The notes beneath the pieces were generated by a model. The model made no database searches. It saw only the letters and a program-made list of their open reading frames with translations, and was not told where the DNA came from. This document shows, piece after piece, positions 1 to 11,390 of a stretch of DNA of 64,000 nucleotides. How positions within the stretch are numbered: position 1 is the first letter of the stretch; each line of letters opens with the position of its first letter. Made by a program: the position numbers and the translations under genes. Source of the DNA: Symbiodinium natans (lineage: Eukaryota; Sar; Dinophyceae; Suessiales; Symbiodiniaceae); NCBI GenBank assembly GCA_905221605.1, contig CAJNDS010002567.1:294914-358913 (forward strand), given 5' to 3'.

Positions 1-453
1 CCTGTTCTTGTTGGCAAACATTCCAGGATTGCACGTGGCGTGCTCTTGTAGAGAGGTCCTGAGCAACATACGGAAGGAAGTCCTTGTCAACATATGTTTC
101 GGGTACCGGTGCCTGAGGTCAGGAGTGTGTGGCTTCAGAGCCGCGCAGGCAGAGGCACGCACCAGAGCTGCTCAGAGAGTGGGTCCTCTTGGAGGCATGA
201 CATAGCAGCTTGGGCACTTCATCAGCAGCCTCACTTAATGTAAATCACTCGTGGAAGCATGGAAGTGATTCAGGCAGTCCATCGCCGTGGCCGCTTTCAA
301 GCCCCTGGCACATGAAGCTTGTAGCTGCAACAAGTTACACAGCTGCTCATTTGTCAGAAGACATGATATTGAACACAGACTACATTGTTGCGAGTTGGCC
401 ATTGCCAGGCAATTCTCAGCTACATGACAGACGCATTGTAGCAGTCTCTGCCA

Positions 454-1707
454 ATGGCTCCCAAGAAGGGAAAATCTGCAAAAGATTGCGGCGCAAGCCC
501 GAAGAAGGATGGCAAGAGCCCCAAGAAGGATGGAAAAAACCTTACAAACAAGGAAATCACCAGCATGGTGAAAGCAATGGCGCCAAAAGCCAGGAATCCT
601 TATGCCTTGTACATGCAGGAGCAGCAGCCAACTCAGCGTGAAAGGCTGAAGTTACAAGGCTTGACTGGTCCCGCCCTGCAGCGTGCTGTCGTGGCAGCTG
701 TTAGCGCAGGTTGGCGCGCACTGCCAGAGGCAGAAAAGGAGCTCTTGGCGACAAAGTCGAAAGATGAGCGAACCCGGCGACAAGAGGCACTTTCAGAATT
801 GCAGGCTTCATGGCCAGAGAGCAGCTCGAGCAAGCCAAGAAAGGCGGAGCCAACGGCAGCAAAGACGCTTCTTGGCGACTACATCTTGGAAGATGAGGTT
901 GTATGGCTTGGATCAGCAAGCTGGGCGGTCAAAGCGCACCACATGAAAACGTTGTCTAGCGCGCAAGTCATCAACTTCGAGCTTGGGGACAGAGACGCCT
1001 TGGCCAGGGAGCTGCAGGTTCTGCGTGAGATCGAGGGGCAGGAAGACCCTTCATTTTGTGATGAGGTGTACTTGCGAATTCTCCAGGCCACAACGCCGAA
1101 CGCTCCGTCTCCAGCACTGATCTGCGAAAACCTGCCCAGGGTTGATGAGATCTTGAAGCAAGATGGCGCCTTTGCGCTCCCGTTGCTTCGCTGCGCCGCA
1201 CAGCAGCTGGGCCTGGCGCTGTGCCAACTTCACGAGCTCAAGGTCGCTCACGGCGATGTCAAACCTGCAGCAGTGTTCTTCAGCCGTGAGCAAAACTTGT
1301 TCAAGCTCGGGCGTTTCTCGTTGTCGGTTGACCTCCCCCAGCAGGAGCCTCTGGACATGATGAGGTACACCGCCGGCTTTCGAGCGCCTGAGCTGTGGGT
1401 TCCCTTGGAACACGCCCGTGTTTCAGTATACAGCGAGGCATGGGCTTTCGCAATTACCCTCATAGAGATGTACACCGCAAAGCACCCTTTTGAAAACTTG
1501 AAGGAAGTGCACAAAGCAGATTTGAGCAACATGAGTGAGCTGCCAGACTTCTTGAAAGGCCTGCTGCTGCCATGTTTGCGTCATGTTCCCGAGCAGAGGA
1601 TGACTGTGCAGGAGCTTATGACACAGGGCCTGGCCTTGAAACTGCCCGTGGCGGTTGAAGAGGCAAATTCGGCAGAAGCGCAGGCGGCCTGTGGAAATAT
1701 TATCTAG
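454..1707 (+). CDS. HMG-box / pseudokinase fusion protein, single exon
   Basis: Uninterrupted 417-residue frame. Residues 1-40 are lysine-rich with SPKKDGK repeats, like nuclear or histone-like tails. Residues about 45-112 resemble an HMG box (KARNPYALYM, then GWRALPEAEKELL), a DNA-bending fold. Residues about 140-395 follow the protein kinase fold: the catalytic loop is HGDVKP (266-271), the APE motif is at 311-313, SEAWAFAITLIEM matches subdomain IX and QRMTVQELM subdomain XI. The DFG motif is replaced by LGRF (285-288), and the beta3 lysine region reads VINFE with Asn174 where Lys is expected, so catalysis is doubtful. The start was chosen because the basic tail begins at this ATG. The lack of introns contrasts with all other genes here and suggests a retrocopy. 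The fusion of the two domains is seen directly; a role as a chromatin-bound scaffold is inference. Confidence 0.75.
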   Translation: MAPKKGKSAKDCGASPKKDGKSPKKDGKNLTNKEITSMVKAMAPKARNPYALYMQEQQPTQRERLKLQGLTGPALQRAVVAAVSAGWRALPEAEKELLATKSKDERTRRQEALSELQASWPESSSSKPRKAEPTAAKTLLGDYILEDEVVWLGSASWAVKAHHMKTLSSAQVINFELGDRDALARELQVLREIEGQEDPSFCDEVYLRILQATTPNAPSPALICENLPRVDEILKQDGAFALPLLRCAAQQLGLALCQLHELKVAHGDVKPAAVFFSREQNLFKLGRFSLSVDLPQQEPLDMMRYTAGFRAPELWVPLEHARVSVYSEAWAFAITLIEMYTAKHPFENLKEVHKADLSNMSELPDFLKGLLLPCLRHVPEQRMTVQELMTQGLALKLPVAVEEANSAEAQAACGNII

Positions 1708-2263
1708 ATGTGTTCGCCAGGGCGGGAAACAATGATTTTGAAGTGCAGCGATGGGTTCGCTGTGCTGAAGCCAGTTGGTTGTGATTCAGGACATGGCCAG
1801 GGAGAAAAAACACGTGCCTCCATGTCAGCTCTGACGTTTTTTTTGTTGTTGTTTGACGAAGGCAGAGAGCTTGCATTAGCTGATTCGCTTGTGCCAGTGA
1901 TGACAGGGGTGCCTTAAAGAGGGAGTTTCCGAGAAGCACTATTTCGGGTTTTGCAATTCGAAAGAACCTCCCGTCATGGCATGCGGTAGCCGCTGGGGCC
2001 TAGTAGTTGAAGGTTGGACTGTTTTGATATGTACGTGGTGAGCTTATTGCAGTGAGATGCGCGTTGCCACTGTCTTGTCAGTCTGGTCATACGCATGAGC
2101 TGGAATCCTCCATACATAATCCCGACACTTGGCCAAAGATGCAGGCGCCTTCTGCTTTTTGTTGCTTTGCAGGCCAGTGGTGCAAGCTGGCACTTCCTCA
2201 AAATGCCGGAGGATCTCACCGAGGGTTGTTGCGTTGGCGAGTGCCCGGCCGGGTCCACGGTTG
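1708..2263. other. intergenic, no gene recognised
   Basis: Follows the stop of the HMG/kinase ORF. Short open frames exist but none shows a recognisable motif. A run of Ts occurs near 1838-1853. I see no terminator or promoter that can be supported. Confidence 0.4.
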
Positions 2264-5200
2264 AGGGTTTAGGGTTTCAAGGGCTCGGAAGTTTTGTTTT
2301 GGTGGGGCATGGTCTGTCTGGCAAGTGTAGGACAGTGTAGGAGACACGTTGGTGGGTAAGTAATATTTACCCACCCCCCCCCCCCCAGCCCCTCAGTCCA
2401 TTGATCATATTTATGGTCTAGGGTCTAGGGTCTAGGGTTTTAAGTAGGGTTTTAGGGTTAAGGGTTTAGGAAACCCCAAAACCTAGACCCGAGACCATAA
2501 ATATGAAGGCCTAGACCCTGAACCCCAAGCCCTTCTCCCTAAGCCCCAGAGACAGAATTGAAACCGAATCTTCGCTCGTTCACTACGACCCCTAGCCGTA
2601 GCCCAAGTAGCAAGCCTGTCCATGCCAGTGTCTGGCCCTGGCCCTGCATGGTCTTGAGTTGAGCGTTACCCTGAAGACTGCGGTGGCCACGAGGCTAGCC
2701 CCCCTTTATCGTTCTTGTCCGTTTGGGTCACGCGGGCGTCTTGCCTTGCTGGTTGCAGCCTAAGTTTGACCATTGAGTTCAAATCAGCAATCACCTAGGC
2801 TCCAGTTTTATTTGGCTGGCAGACAAATTGACGTGAAACATGAAGATTGTGTGCTAACAGTTCATAGGCGCAAGGAATGCAAGTTCCAGTCAGTCAAGCA
2901 TTGGAGCAGCTTTTAGGGTTTAGGGTTGAGGATAAGGGTTGGGGTTTAGGGCCATTTTCTAGGGTGCTTCTACATTGTCCCTTAATCGTAAGCGCTCGCC
3001 TTTCCGCCTCGGCAGCCGGTCGGCAGGCTGGAAAGCGAGGGCGAGGGGTCGCAGACACCCCACCCCAACAGCATCGGTTTGCAACCCCTCCAAGCCAGGC
3101 AGAGGGGTCCCGCAGGCCGGGAGGGAGTGGGGGGCGTGGGCCAGGGTTGGGTTGGGGGGAAGGAGACCGGATCCGTGTCTGCTTGTTCCAAACGCTTCTC
3201 GGCAGGAAGCCGAGGCGAGTATGGACCCAGAATATGGTCCTACTTCTCCGTGAACCCTACACCGTGCACACCTAACCCTAAACCCTAAACCCCCCAACTC
3301 TAAGACCTACACCAAAAGCACTAGCTGGACATCGGACGCGGCTTAGGGTTCAGGGTTTAGGGTTTAGGGTTTTGGGCGTAGGGCTTAGGCCTTCGGGCTT
3401 AGGGTTTAGGGTTTACTTAGGGTTTCGCGTTTAGGGTGTAGGGTCGTTTAGCCAAAAGGTTTAGGGTCCCGCTTTAGGATTTAGAGGGAAGTTTAGGAGT
3501 CAGTTAGGGTTTGGGGCTGTCAGATTTTGGGGTGTAGGGTTTGGGTGGCGGGACTTGCGGCTTCGGCAGGAAGAACCAGTATCACAAAGCAAAAGGAAAG
3601 GAAAGGGAAAGGAAAGGGAAAGGAAAGGGAATGGAAAGGGAAGGGAAGGGAAGGAAGGACGTAAACAGTTTGGGCGAGAAACAGGGCGAGAGAGTGCGAG
3701 AAAATTACCCTGAGGGTGCGGTTTAGGGTTTAGGGTTTGGGGTTAAGGGTTTAGGGTTTAGGGTTCTTTAGACGCTAGGGCTTAGGGCTTCACTGTTTAA
3801 ATATGCAGACTTGACTCTCCGCCCGAGTCCAAAACCCTGAACCCCCTATAGTAGAAGCCAAAAAAGCTGGAAACTCAATAGCCTCAACCCCTAAGAGTAT
3901 AGTATAGGGAATCCCAGCACTATTTGTCCTTCAAAAAGGCTTCCAATATTTTGGGGTCTACTGTAATTCCCTGAACCCTGAAACCCTGAAAGCCCCTGAG
4001 CCGCCCCCATATGAGAAGCGCAGGAAGCTCAACTTCGCAAAGGATCCCATGGTATTGGCCTCAGAGCCAGAGGCAAACGCTTCGAATCTAAATGTTGAGG
4101 GTTTGGGATTTATTTAGGCTTTTTTGGGTTTGGTATTTCTGGTTCCAACCAAGAAGAGCTGACCATCCTTCCTACTTGCAAGGCTCTTCCAAGGTACCTA
4201 TTCCCGAATTCCATAGTAAGAGCAAAAACCTTCTTCAACCCTAAAGGGACCACGTTGTTACCCTTAGACTGAAGTATGAGTATAGCATATTGGGGCCTAG
4301 GGAGGGCTCCGCGATTTAGGATTGAGGGTGCCCAAACTCGCCACGTCTCACACCCCACCCCCACCCCCCGTTTGTGCAAGAAGTTGAGATTTGGGGTTTA
4401 GGGTTTAGGGTTCAGGAACAAGGTTTCGGGGAAGGGTGTGTCATCAACTCAGTGGACCACTGCACCCCCTCCACACCCTCAAGACCGAAGCATACTCGTA
4501 AACCCTACTTGGAGGCTCATGGGTACTTATACCCCAATTAGAAGTCTATACTTATGACCTACTTATATGGCTTAGGGCCCTGAACCTGCAAGTAGCCCTG
4601 AACATCTATTTACCTCATTAATATATACTCGGGCCCCGAAGTCCCTATAGAGCAAGTACTTAAAGGCCCCAAGTATTCCCCATTTAGGTACATGGACTCC
4701 AAACCCTAAAACCTATACCCTAAACCCTAAACCCCAAACCCCGTTTAGGTGCATGGACCCTTCTGGGGTAAGCCCTCGGACGCCCTCTTCTAACACGGAC
4801 AACGCAATGGCTAGGACAGCGAACGCAACCCGCGTGCCTGAAGCCGGTTTAGGGTTTAGGGTTTCGGGTTGAGGGTTTAGGGTTTAAGGAGGGAAACGCC
4901 GCAAAGGCGGGAACAGCCGCTCCGCTCGCCTGGCAGAGGACATGAAGAGGCACACCAGCCAAATGATTGGCTTTTGCATGTGGAGTTTGAGGGTTGAGGG
5001 TTGAGGCGAGTGTTCAAAGAAATTAGGGAGTTTGGATCTTGGTTCTGGGCCGTTGAAAGCCCTAAACCCTGAATGGGTTCTGGGTGGTTTTTGTAAGGCC
5101 CGAAGCCCGACACCCGAAACCTCCAGTTCTGAGGGCTTTGAAGGCTTCGGGCTTGGGTGTCTGGGTGTAAATGCAGGCTAGTAGGATTTCCTGATGAGTC

Positions 5201-5360
5201 TTGGAAGATGAAGTGTTTCATGAAATTACAAGAGCTTCAGAAGGTTCACGGGGCTTGAGAGTGTCAGGTGAGATGCGTGTTCACTCCAACCTTCCTCTTG
5301 CCACTGCCAGGCACAAGCACTGCAGACTGAGCGGCGCAAGTTTGTAATGTTTAGGGTTGC
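2264..5360. repeat. degenerate interstitial TTTAGGG telomere-like repeats
   Basis: Many short clusters of TTTAGGG and variants (TTAGGGT, GGTCTAGGG, TTTGGGG, and the complement CCCTAAA) are spread over about 3 kb: near 2264-2280, 2415-2475, 2910-2950, 3268-3295, 3340-3440, 3500-3545, 3720-3790, 4394-4412, 4700-4745, 4848-4890 and 5340-5355. Both orientations occur (G-rich mostly; C-rich at 2479-2540, 3268-3295 and 4700-4740). TTTAGGG is the telomere unit of plants and dinoflagellates. The copies are too degenerate and too interspersed to be an active telomere, so this is probably decayed interstitial telomeric DNA or a repeat family derived from it. No coding exon is recognised inside. Confidence 0.85.
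3586..3655. repeat. purine tract, (GGGAAA)n / (GGAAA)n
   Basis: About 70 bases made only of G and A apart from one T (AAAGGAAAGG-type units, then GGGAAGGGAAGG). It sits inside the telomere-like region and is a likely triplex- or slippage-prone low-complexity tract. Confidence 0.8.
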
Positions 5361-5825
5361 AGGGACTTAGGGAAGTTAGAGTACATCATTCAATGTAGCA
5401 CATCTTTCCTGGAGCATTTGCTTCCCTTTAGCACGTAGCATAATTTGTTGCCTTGCAGTTCAAGTCTCACTTCAACATAATTCAATAATCTTGCAAGGCT
5501 TATTCATTTAAGTCTCATACGCGGACTATGTTCTGTGCAAAGACATATTTGCTGCAAAAAGGATCCTTTTTTCTGCCTGGGCTAACGCTGAGCAAGTATT
5601 TGTCTCCTAAGGTTCTCACGGTTTTCACGGCTCCACCGCCGGCGCCTTCGGAAGCCTTGGTCTGCCGGATTGGGTCTTCGAGGGCCGCCAGCCGAGAGAC
5701 GACTTCGACTGCGACTCCCCGAGGTCATGTCCCTCGGCGCTCTCTTTCATTTCGCAGCATCTTTTGGGTTTCCGGCTCTGTCATCCTTTTAAGGTCCTTC
5801 AAGGCTTTCGTGTGATGTTGTTTTA

Positions 5826-6282
5826 TTGTCGGTGTTCGGTCCAGGTTCTTCCGACACCAGCTCTCCAAGTTCGCCGGCACTCAGCTGCTTTGAGTCTCCA
5901 GTCGCAGCGGTCGCAGCGGCGAACTTCAAATTCGATACCAAGAACACCAAGTCTGCCGGAGCGAAGGTGTCGTGGGCCGACCTCGCAGAGGAGGCCGGGG
6001 CTTGCCGAGAGTCTTGCCGAGCTTGTCTTGCGCTTGTAGAGCGGACGCAGAACCAGTCTTGGTACGGTCACAAAGCTGTAAGGCTTACACTCTATTACAC
6101 ATTATTACACTCTAGGGTCCACCGAGGCAGGAGGTATTCTTTCAAGTTCTGCAATTCAGGAGGAGGAGGAGATGCGGCTGGCAGCACCAAGCCAACAGCT
6201 GTCAGGTGTGGCGAGGGCCCGGGTAAGCTGGGCAGATTTGGCGGAAGAATCTGATGAGGTGGTGTCTTGGAGGTGGAGCTGA
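5826..6282 (+). CDS. unassigned exons with duplicated SWADLAEE motif
   Basis: One frame reads KVSWADLAEEAG at 5964-5999 and stays open across 5826-6254. A second frame, open from 6118 to the stop at 6280-6282, reads RVSWADLAEESDE around 6220-6258 after an acidic stretch (IQEEEE). The two copies differ in frame, so an intron probably lies near 6060-6116, which begins with GT (6063) and ends with AG (6115-6116). The repeated motif and acidic or proline-poor composition suggest an intrinsically disordered protein or the end of a larger one. I do not recognise the family. The start at 5826 is only the first ATG and may not be real. Confidence 0.4.
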
Positions 6283-6299
6283 GTGTGAAAGCTTGAGAG

Positions 6300-9200
6300 A
6301 TGGCATCCTTTGAGTTGTGGAAGCTTCTGCAGATACCTCTGCAGATTCCTGCAGCCTTCACATCGGACATCATCGTTTTTTGGGATGATGTTTTTCGTTT
6401 GCACACTGCTTAGAGGATGTCGGAATAGGGTTGGATGAAGTGGGACGAATTGGACAGACTTGAGAGTTGCTTTCCCAATGGACAATGCAGGGATCGCGAC
6501 GCTCTCGTGCTTCCACGCTTTTCTTTCGTTCCCTTGTCCTGCTTCGTCCAATGCGATGACCCCAACTAGTATGTACCCCAGGCTGCGCGGCTTAGTGCTG
6601 GTACCTGGGATCCGAGTATTGTAGTCAGGAGCCGCGCCCTGCTGGAACATGGCAAGATTGCAGAACATTTCAGCTTGAGATTTATTTCGGATAGCTTCCA
6701 GCAGGAATATCAGGCTGTGTCACCAGGTTGCTGGAGTCATTCATCCACTGTGTCACCCAGCTTTGATCACACGGGCCGCGCCTGTGTTTCCCATTTGGTG
6801 GGATGCCAGTGCGCAGTTTGGGCAGAGCACCTAGGTTAACTATGGTAGCATCTACACATCACGGAAGGCCAACAGAGACTGTGCTTGGTCATCACGAGTC
6901 GTCATCCCTTTGGCTCCACAGCGTTGTGCATAGCTTGATGCCAAAAGCGCAGAGCGAGGCAAGGCTAAGAAATGCAAAGAAACAAAGAAACATGGAGAGC
7001 TGCATGGCTCACATGCCAGCGGCATACTGTTGACTCATGTTTCACTCCCTGCCTTGTTCTGGCGTTGGACCACTTGCACTCACTGCTAGACCAGAGGTCT
7101 GGCAGGACGATTTGCACGAGCCTTGCGCGAGAGCCTTGCAAGACCGTTTCCGGATGTTCCGGATGTTGTCGGCAGATCTCAGATCCGGGAGTTGTTGGTA
7201 TGCGCGGTTTTCAACCGTCTTCTGATGCACGGGCAACATGCACTCCAGATTGATTGATGTTTAAAGCTCAGGTGCAAGGGGCTTGAATGCAATGCTTGCA
7301 TTCGCCTCAGTGTAAAGAGCGTGGTGCTTGTAATGTGAGAGCGTAGGGGGTAGGGGGGTCCTTGCTGTGGAGCTGCAGTGGGCTCTCATTTCTTGAAGTC
7401 TCTGCGCGACGTGGAGCTTGGGTCATGTGGTGTGACGAAGCCACACGGTGCGGTGCAGGTCTTTGTGCATGCTTGTCACTGTTGAGTATGGTCTAGATGA
7501 TGGCTTTAACTGTGCCCTCGGCCGGGACAGGGCTCGACAATGCACCCCGCCTCCAATGACGGCACAACTCTTCCGCACCATCAGAGATGAAGCGTGGTGT
7601 CGCCCAGTGCCTTGCCGGAAGCCGCGTTGCCAACATCGCTGCCAGATGCCGTCAATATCATTCACACATTGACAATATTGAGCATGCAGCTTCCGGGCTG
7701 CTACTTGCAGATCGTCAGATTGCACGCGTGGAGGTGGTGAGTTTGTGAGTAAACGTCAAGAGTTCCTGAGAAGTCATGTGCGTTGGAGACCATGTTGGTT
7801 TCAGTGTGAACCTTCGCTCGAAATGACGCAGTCCTTCACTGTTTTCATGGCCAGTTTGCCGAAGCCTGTGTGCAGCGCCAGTACAGGTTTCAAGCTATTG
7901 GTCTGTTCTCGCATGCGGCGGCATCTGTATGACCCTGTGGATCGGCATCTGAAAACGTGGCGTTGTTATGTCTCAGACGTGACTATTGCAGCAGTATTGC
8001 AGCTTGGGGTTGCCGGTACTTTCCAGTGTTTTTTGTTTTTTGGCCGGCCTACTCGCCCGCCAGTGCCCGGGAAACAGGGAAGAAGATGCCTGTTGCATGC
8101 CAGAGCGTCGACAGTGTTCGTGCGAAGAGGTTCATTTTAAGAGGCAGATGTCATCATCTGGGGGGCATCCCTGAAATACGTTCTGGGAATGCCTGGCTAG
8201 TTGCCATTGCTTTGCTCGGGCCGCTGTTGGAACTTCAGTGGCTCCGTCAGAATGGTCTTTCATGTACAGAACAGAAGTAGTTGAGCCATGCCGAGTTTGG
8301 ATGAGTTGTTGTGAGTACCTCCCGAGGCTCCACTTCTGCACCGACCTGTTTACAAGCGCAGGGCACGTTGCAGAACTGTCCTTGTCAGGACGGGCACGGT
8401 CTAGAGGTGGCGATCGGGCCTGCACTAGCATTGTTGCCCTTTAGATGGGCGGAGGTGAGATGTTGTGGCATGTTCTCTGGCACAGCAGAGCCGCTTCGGC
8501 TGAGAAGCTTTGGCTTGAAGGGTCAGCAGGCTCTGCTGGGCAGTGCTGGCACCAGTGACGGCAAGAGATACCGGCTACAGGCTACAGGAAATTCGTGTGA
8601 GTGCTTGTGACGACGAGTAGGATTTCATGCTGAGTTCGCCGTGCAAGCTCAGGGTACAGAAGAGCAGTTCGCTGATACGACAGTACCAGGCCCCGCGGCC
8701 TATGGAAGCAGAACTCGTAAGACTTATTTTGCTGCCATGAAAGAGATGCCTGGAGTGATGCAAGGCGGCATCTAGCGCTTCAGTTGTCACTCACCACAAC
8801 CCAAGATCTGGATTTGCAGTTTGGTTTCTCCATGCTCCTTTGCCAGAGTGTCAAACTTACAATGTTGCCACAAAGCGACAGAAGTACCTTGGAGTCAGAG
8901 GTGCAGCTGGGCTGAAAGAACTCCTCTCCTTTGCTCCTAGGCCAACCAATTTTGTACAGCCTCCTGTATAGAGCCCAGAGACCAGCTAGTGTAGCGTTGA
9001 TGGTATGAGAGATGAACAGATGAAAAGGAGCATCTCATCTATCGCATGTGTCTGCTCAGATCACAGCGTGCATGTTCTTTGTTGAGCTCTGGCGAAAGTT
9101 GGACGGCAAAACTCTCCTGCAGGACTGTTGCTGGGATTTGGGCATGCAGCCCTGGCTACGGCCCTGAACGCAGGGCTGGGACCTGTGCTGACCCGCACTT

Positions 9201-10560
9201 GTCCTGAGGGCTGCATTGCTTGGAACGTATTTTGCGAGATTTGGCGTGTACTTGAGGTTGGGTCAGCGCTGGGGAGTCATGACCTTCATCTTTGCGCTTT
9301 CCCACCAGCCCTTTAGTTGAAGAGAGCAAAGCTGCTTGGAACTTTAGCGAGCCATCATTCTGAGATTGGGCTTGCGCCGTGTTTATGTCCGTGGCGGCAA
9401 CCTTAGAGTGCGAAGTCATGTGTGCGAAGATGATGACTTTATGTGACCCTCATGTTGCTAATGTTGTGGTGTAGCAAAGTATGCGGAGGCGTCAACGTGG
9501 CTCGCTTCACAGCTGTGCTTCTGAACAGTGTGCTGGTGGTAGTTGCCAGAAGCTCGAGATGGGCTGTGTGATTTTGCGACAGCTGTCTCTAGCCATGTTG
9601 CAGCTGTTCTTTTTTTGAGAATGTTTGAGAGTTGAGGTTGGCGTGGTCCTTCTCTCCATTGTCTGCCTTGCTTGTGTGCGCATCGGGAGACCCTGTTGTG
9701 ATCTGCCCTTGGCAATGCCAGGCCACTGTCAACGTCGACAGCAACTGGTCTGCTTTCTGCAGGGAAGGAGATGCTACCTGCAAGTACTACGAGGTGCACC
9801 GCAGTGCCATCGCAGTCCGCAGCATGCTAGTTCAATTCTGAAGCAGCCCATTGGCTCGACGGGGCAGGTGCCGTACAAACCTCCCAACGTCTCCCTGCCA
9901 TTGGAATGTGACCGGCATTTCCATTATGGAGAGAGTGGGTGCGGATCCAAGCAGAAGGTTCGTCAGGAAGGTCAATTGCAGGAGTTTGGCAGCCTAGCAA
10001 TTTTTTCTTTTAGTTGACTGCACGCATCCACCGCATATCCACAGCACATCCACGGCGCATGCGAAGAAACTGAACCCGTCCTGAGAGGCAGCACCTGCTC
10101 AGTGTCAGCGATTTCGCCCTGTTTTCGGCCTTGGCTTACGAGTCTGAGGCTGTGTCGATAGGAAATCAAGGCAATGGAGAATTGGCCGCAACCGTGCACA
10201 GGATGGCCTACGCAAAGGGCTGCAGCGTTGTCAGCCCAGTCCTGCTACAACAGTTCCAAGTCGCTGGTGGTTTGTGTTTATGGATGTGACAAAGCTTGAT
10301 TGGTGGATAACAAATGGTCCCAGACGTTCTGAGGCTATTTCCCGGGGTGGCACTTGGTCACCTCGCGCCGTGCAGGCTTTGTCGACATTTCAGTAGGGAG
10401 AGCGCTGCAGACTTTTTCATCTGGAGGTATCAATACGACAGCCATCGAGGGAGAAAGCTCAGACTGGACCCGTATGGCTTTGTCCTGCTTGTGGTGGTGT
10501 AGGGTCAGTCGTTGGATGTTGTGGGATGGGCGACGTGTGTTCTTTGGCCTTGTCATTCAA
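6300..10560. other. no assignable gene; one possible exon
   Basis: About 4.2 kb without a family I can name. The frame at 9632-9841 (69 residues, with VICPWQCQATVNVDSNWSA followed by a cysteine-containing tail) has protein-like composition and could be an exon, but nothing confirms it. The other frames are short and of mixed composition. No tRNA or rRNA was recognised by eye. Confidence 0.3.
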
Positions 10561-10590
10561 TTTTAGTTCCCGACCAGTGACCAGCTGTGC

Positions 10591-10990
10591 CCACACAGGC
10601 CCACACAGGCCCACACAGGCCCACACAGGCCCACACAGGCCCACACAGGCCCACACAGGCCCACACAGGCCCACACAGGCCCACACAGGCCCACACAGGC
10701 CCACACAGGCCCACACAGGCCCACACAGGCCCACACAGGCCCACACAGGCCCACACAGGCCCACACAGGCACACACAGGCACACACAGGCACACACAGCC
10801 ACACACAGCCACACACAGCCACACACAGCCACACACAGCCACACACAGCCACACACAGCCACACACAGCCACACACAGCCGCACACAGCCGCACACAGCC
10901 GCACACAGCCGCACACAGCCGCACACAGCCGCACACAGCCGCACACAGCCACACACAGCCACACACAGCCACACACAGCCACACACAGCC
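10591..10990. repeat. minisatellite, 10-bp units in successive variant blocks
   Basis: Forty tandem decamers in perfect register. CCACACAGGC occurs 18 times (10591-10770), ACACACAGGC twice (10771-10790), ACACACAGCC 9 times (10791-10880), GCACACAGCC 7 times (10881-10950), then ACACACAGCC 4 times (10951-10990). Each block differs from the last by one or two substitutions, which indicates stepwise local amplification. Long open frames run through it on both strands (His/Thr/Gln-rich on +, Val/Cys/Gly-rich on -); they come from the repeat and are not genes. Confidence 0.97.
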
Positions 10991-11347
10991 GCACGCCCGC
11001 ACGCCCGCACGCCCGCACGCCCGCACGCCCGCACGCCCGCACACCCGCACACCCGCACACCCGCACACCCGCACACCCGCACACCCGCACACCCGCACAC
11101 CCGCACACCTGCACACCCACACACCCACACACCCACACACCCACACACCCACACAGCCACACCCACACAGCCCCACAGCCCCACAGCCCCACACCCCCAC
11201 ACCCCCACACCCCCACACCCACAGACCCACGCCCACCCACACCCACACCCACGAAGACGCAGGCTGACAGACAGACCGGCAGGCAGGCCGAGGAAGGCAG
11301 ACAGACTGACAGACCGAGACACACACAGACAGACAGAGACACACGCA

Positions 11348-11385
<38 letters not shown>

Positions 11386-11390
11386 GACAC
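10991..11390. repeat. 8-bp unit array grading into CA-rich simple sequence
   Basis: The decamer array changes unit length here: GCACGCCC repeats 6 times (10991-11038), then GCACACCC (about 11039-11118), then ACACACCC and CCCCACA variants to about 11220. Mixed CAGA/CACA sequence follows, and a pure CA run lies at about 11353-11380. The whole 10591-11390 block is one graded satellite about 800 bp long. Confidence 0.93.
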
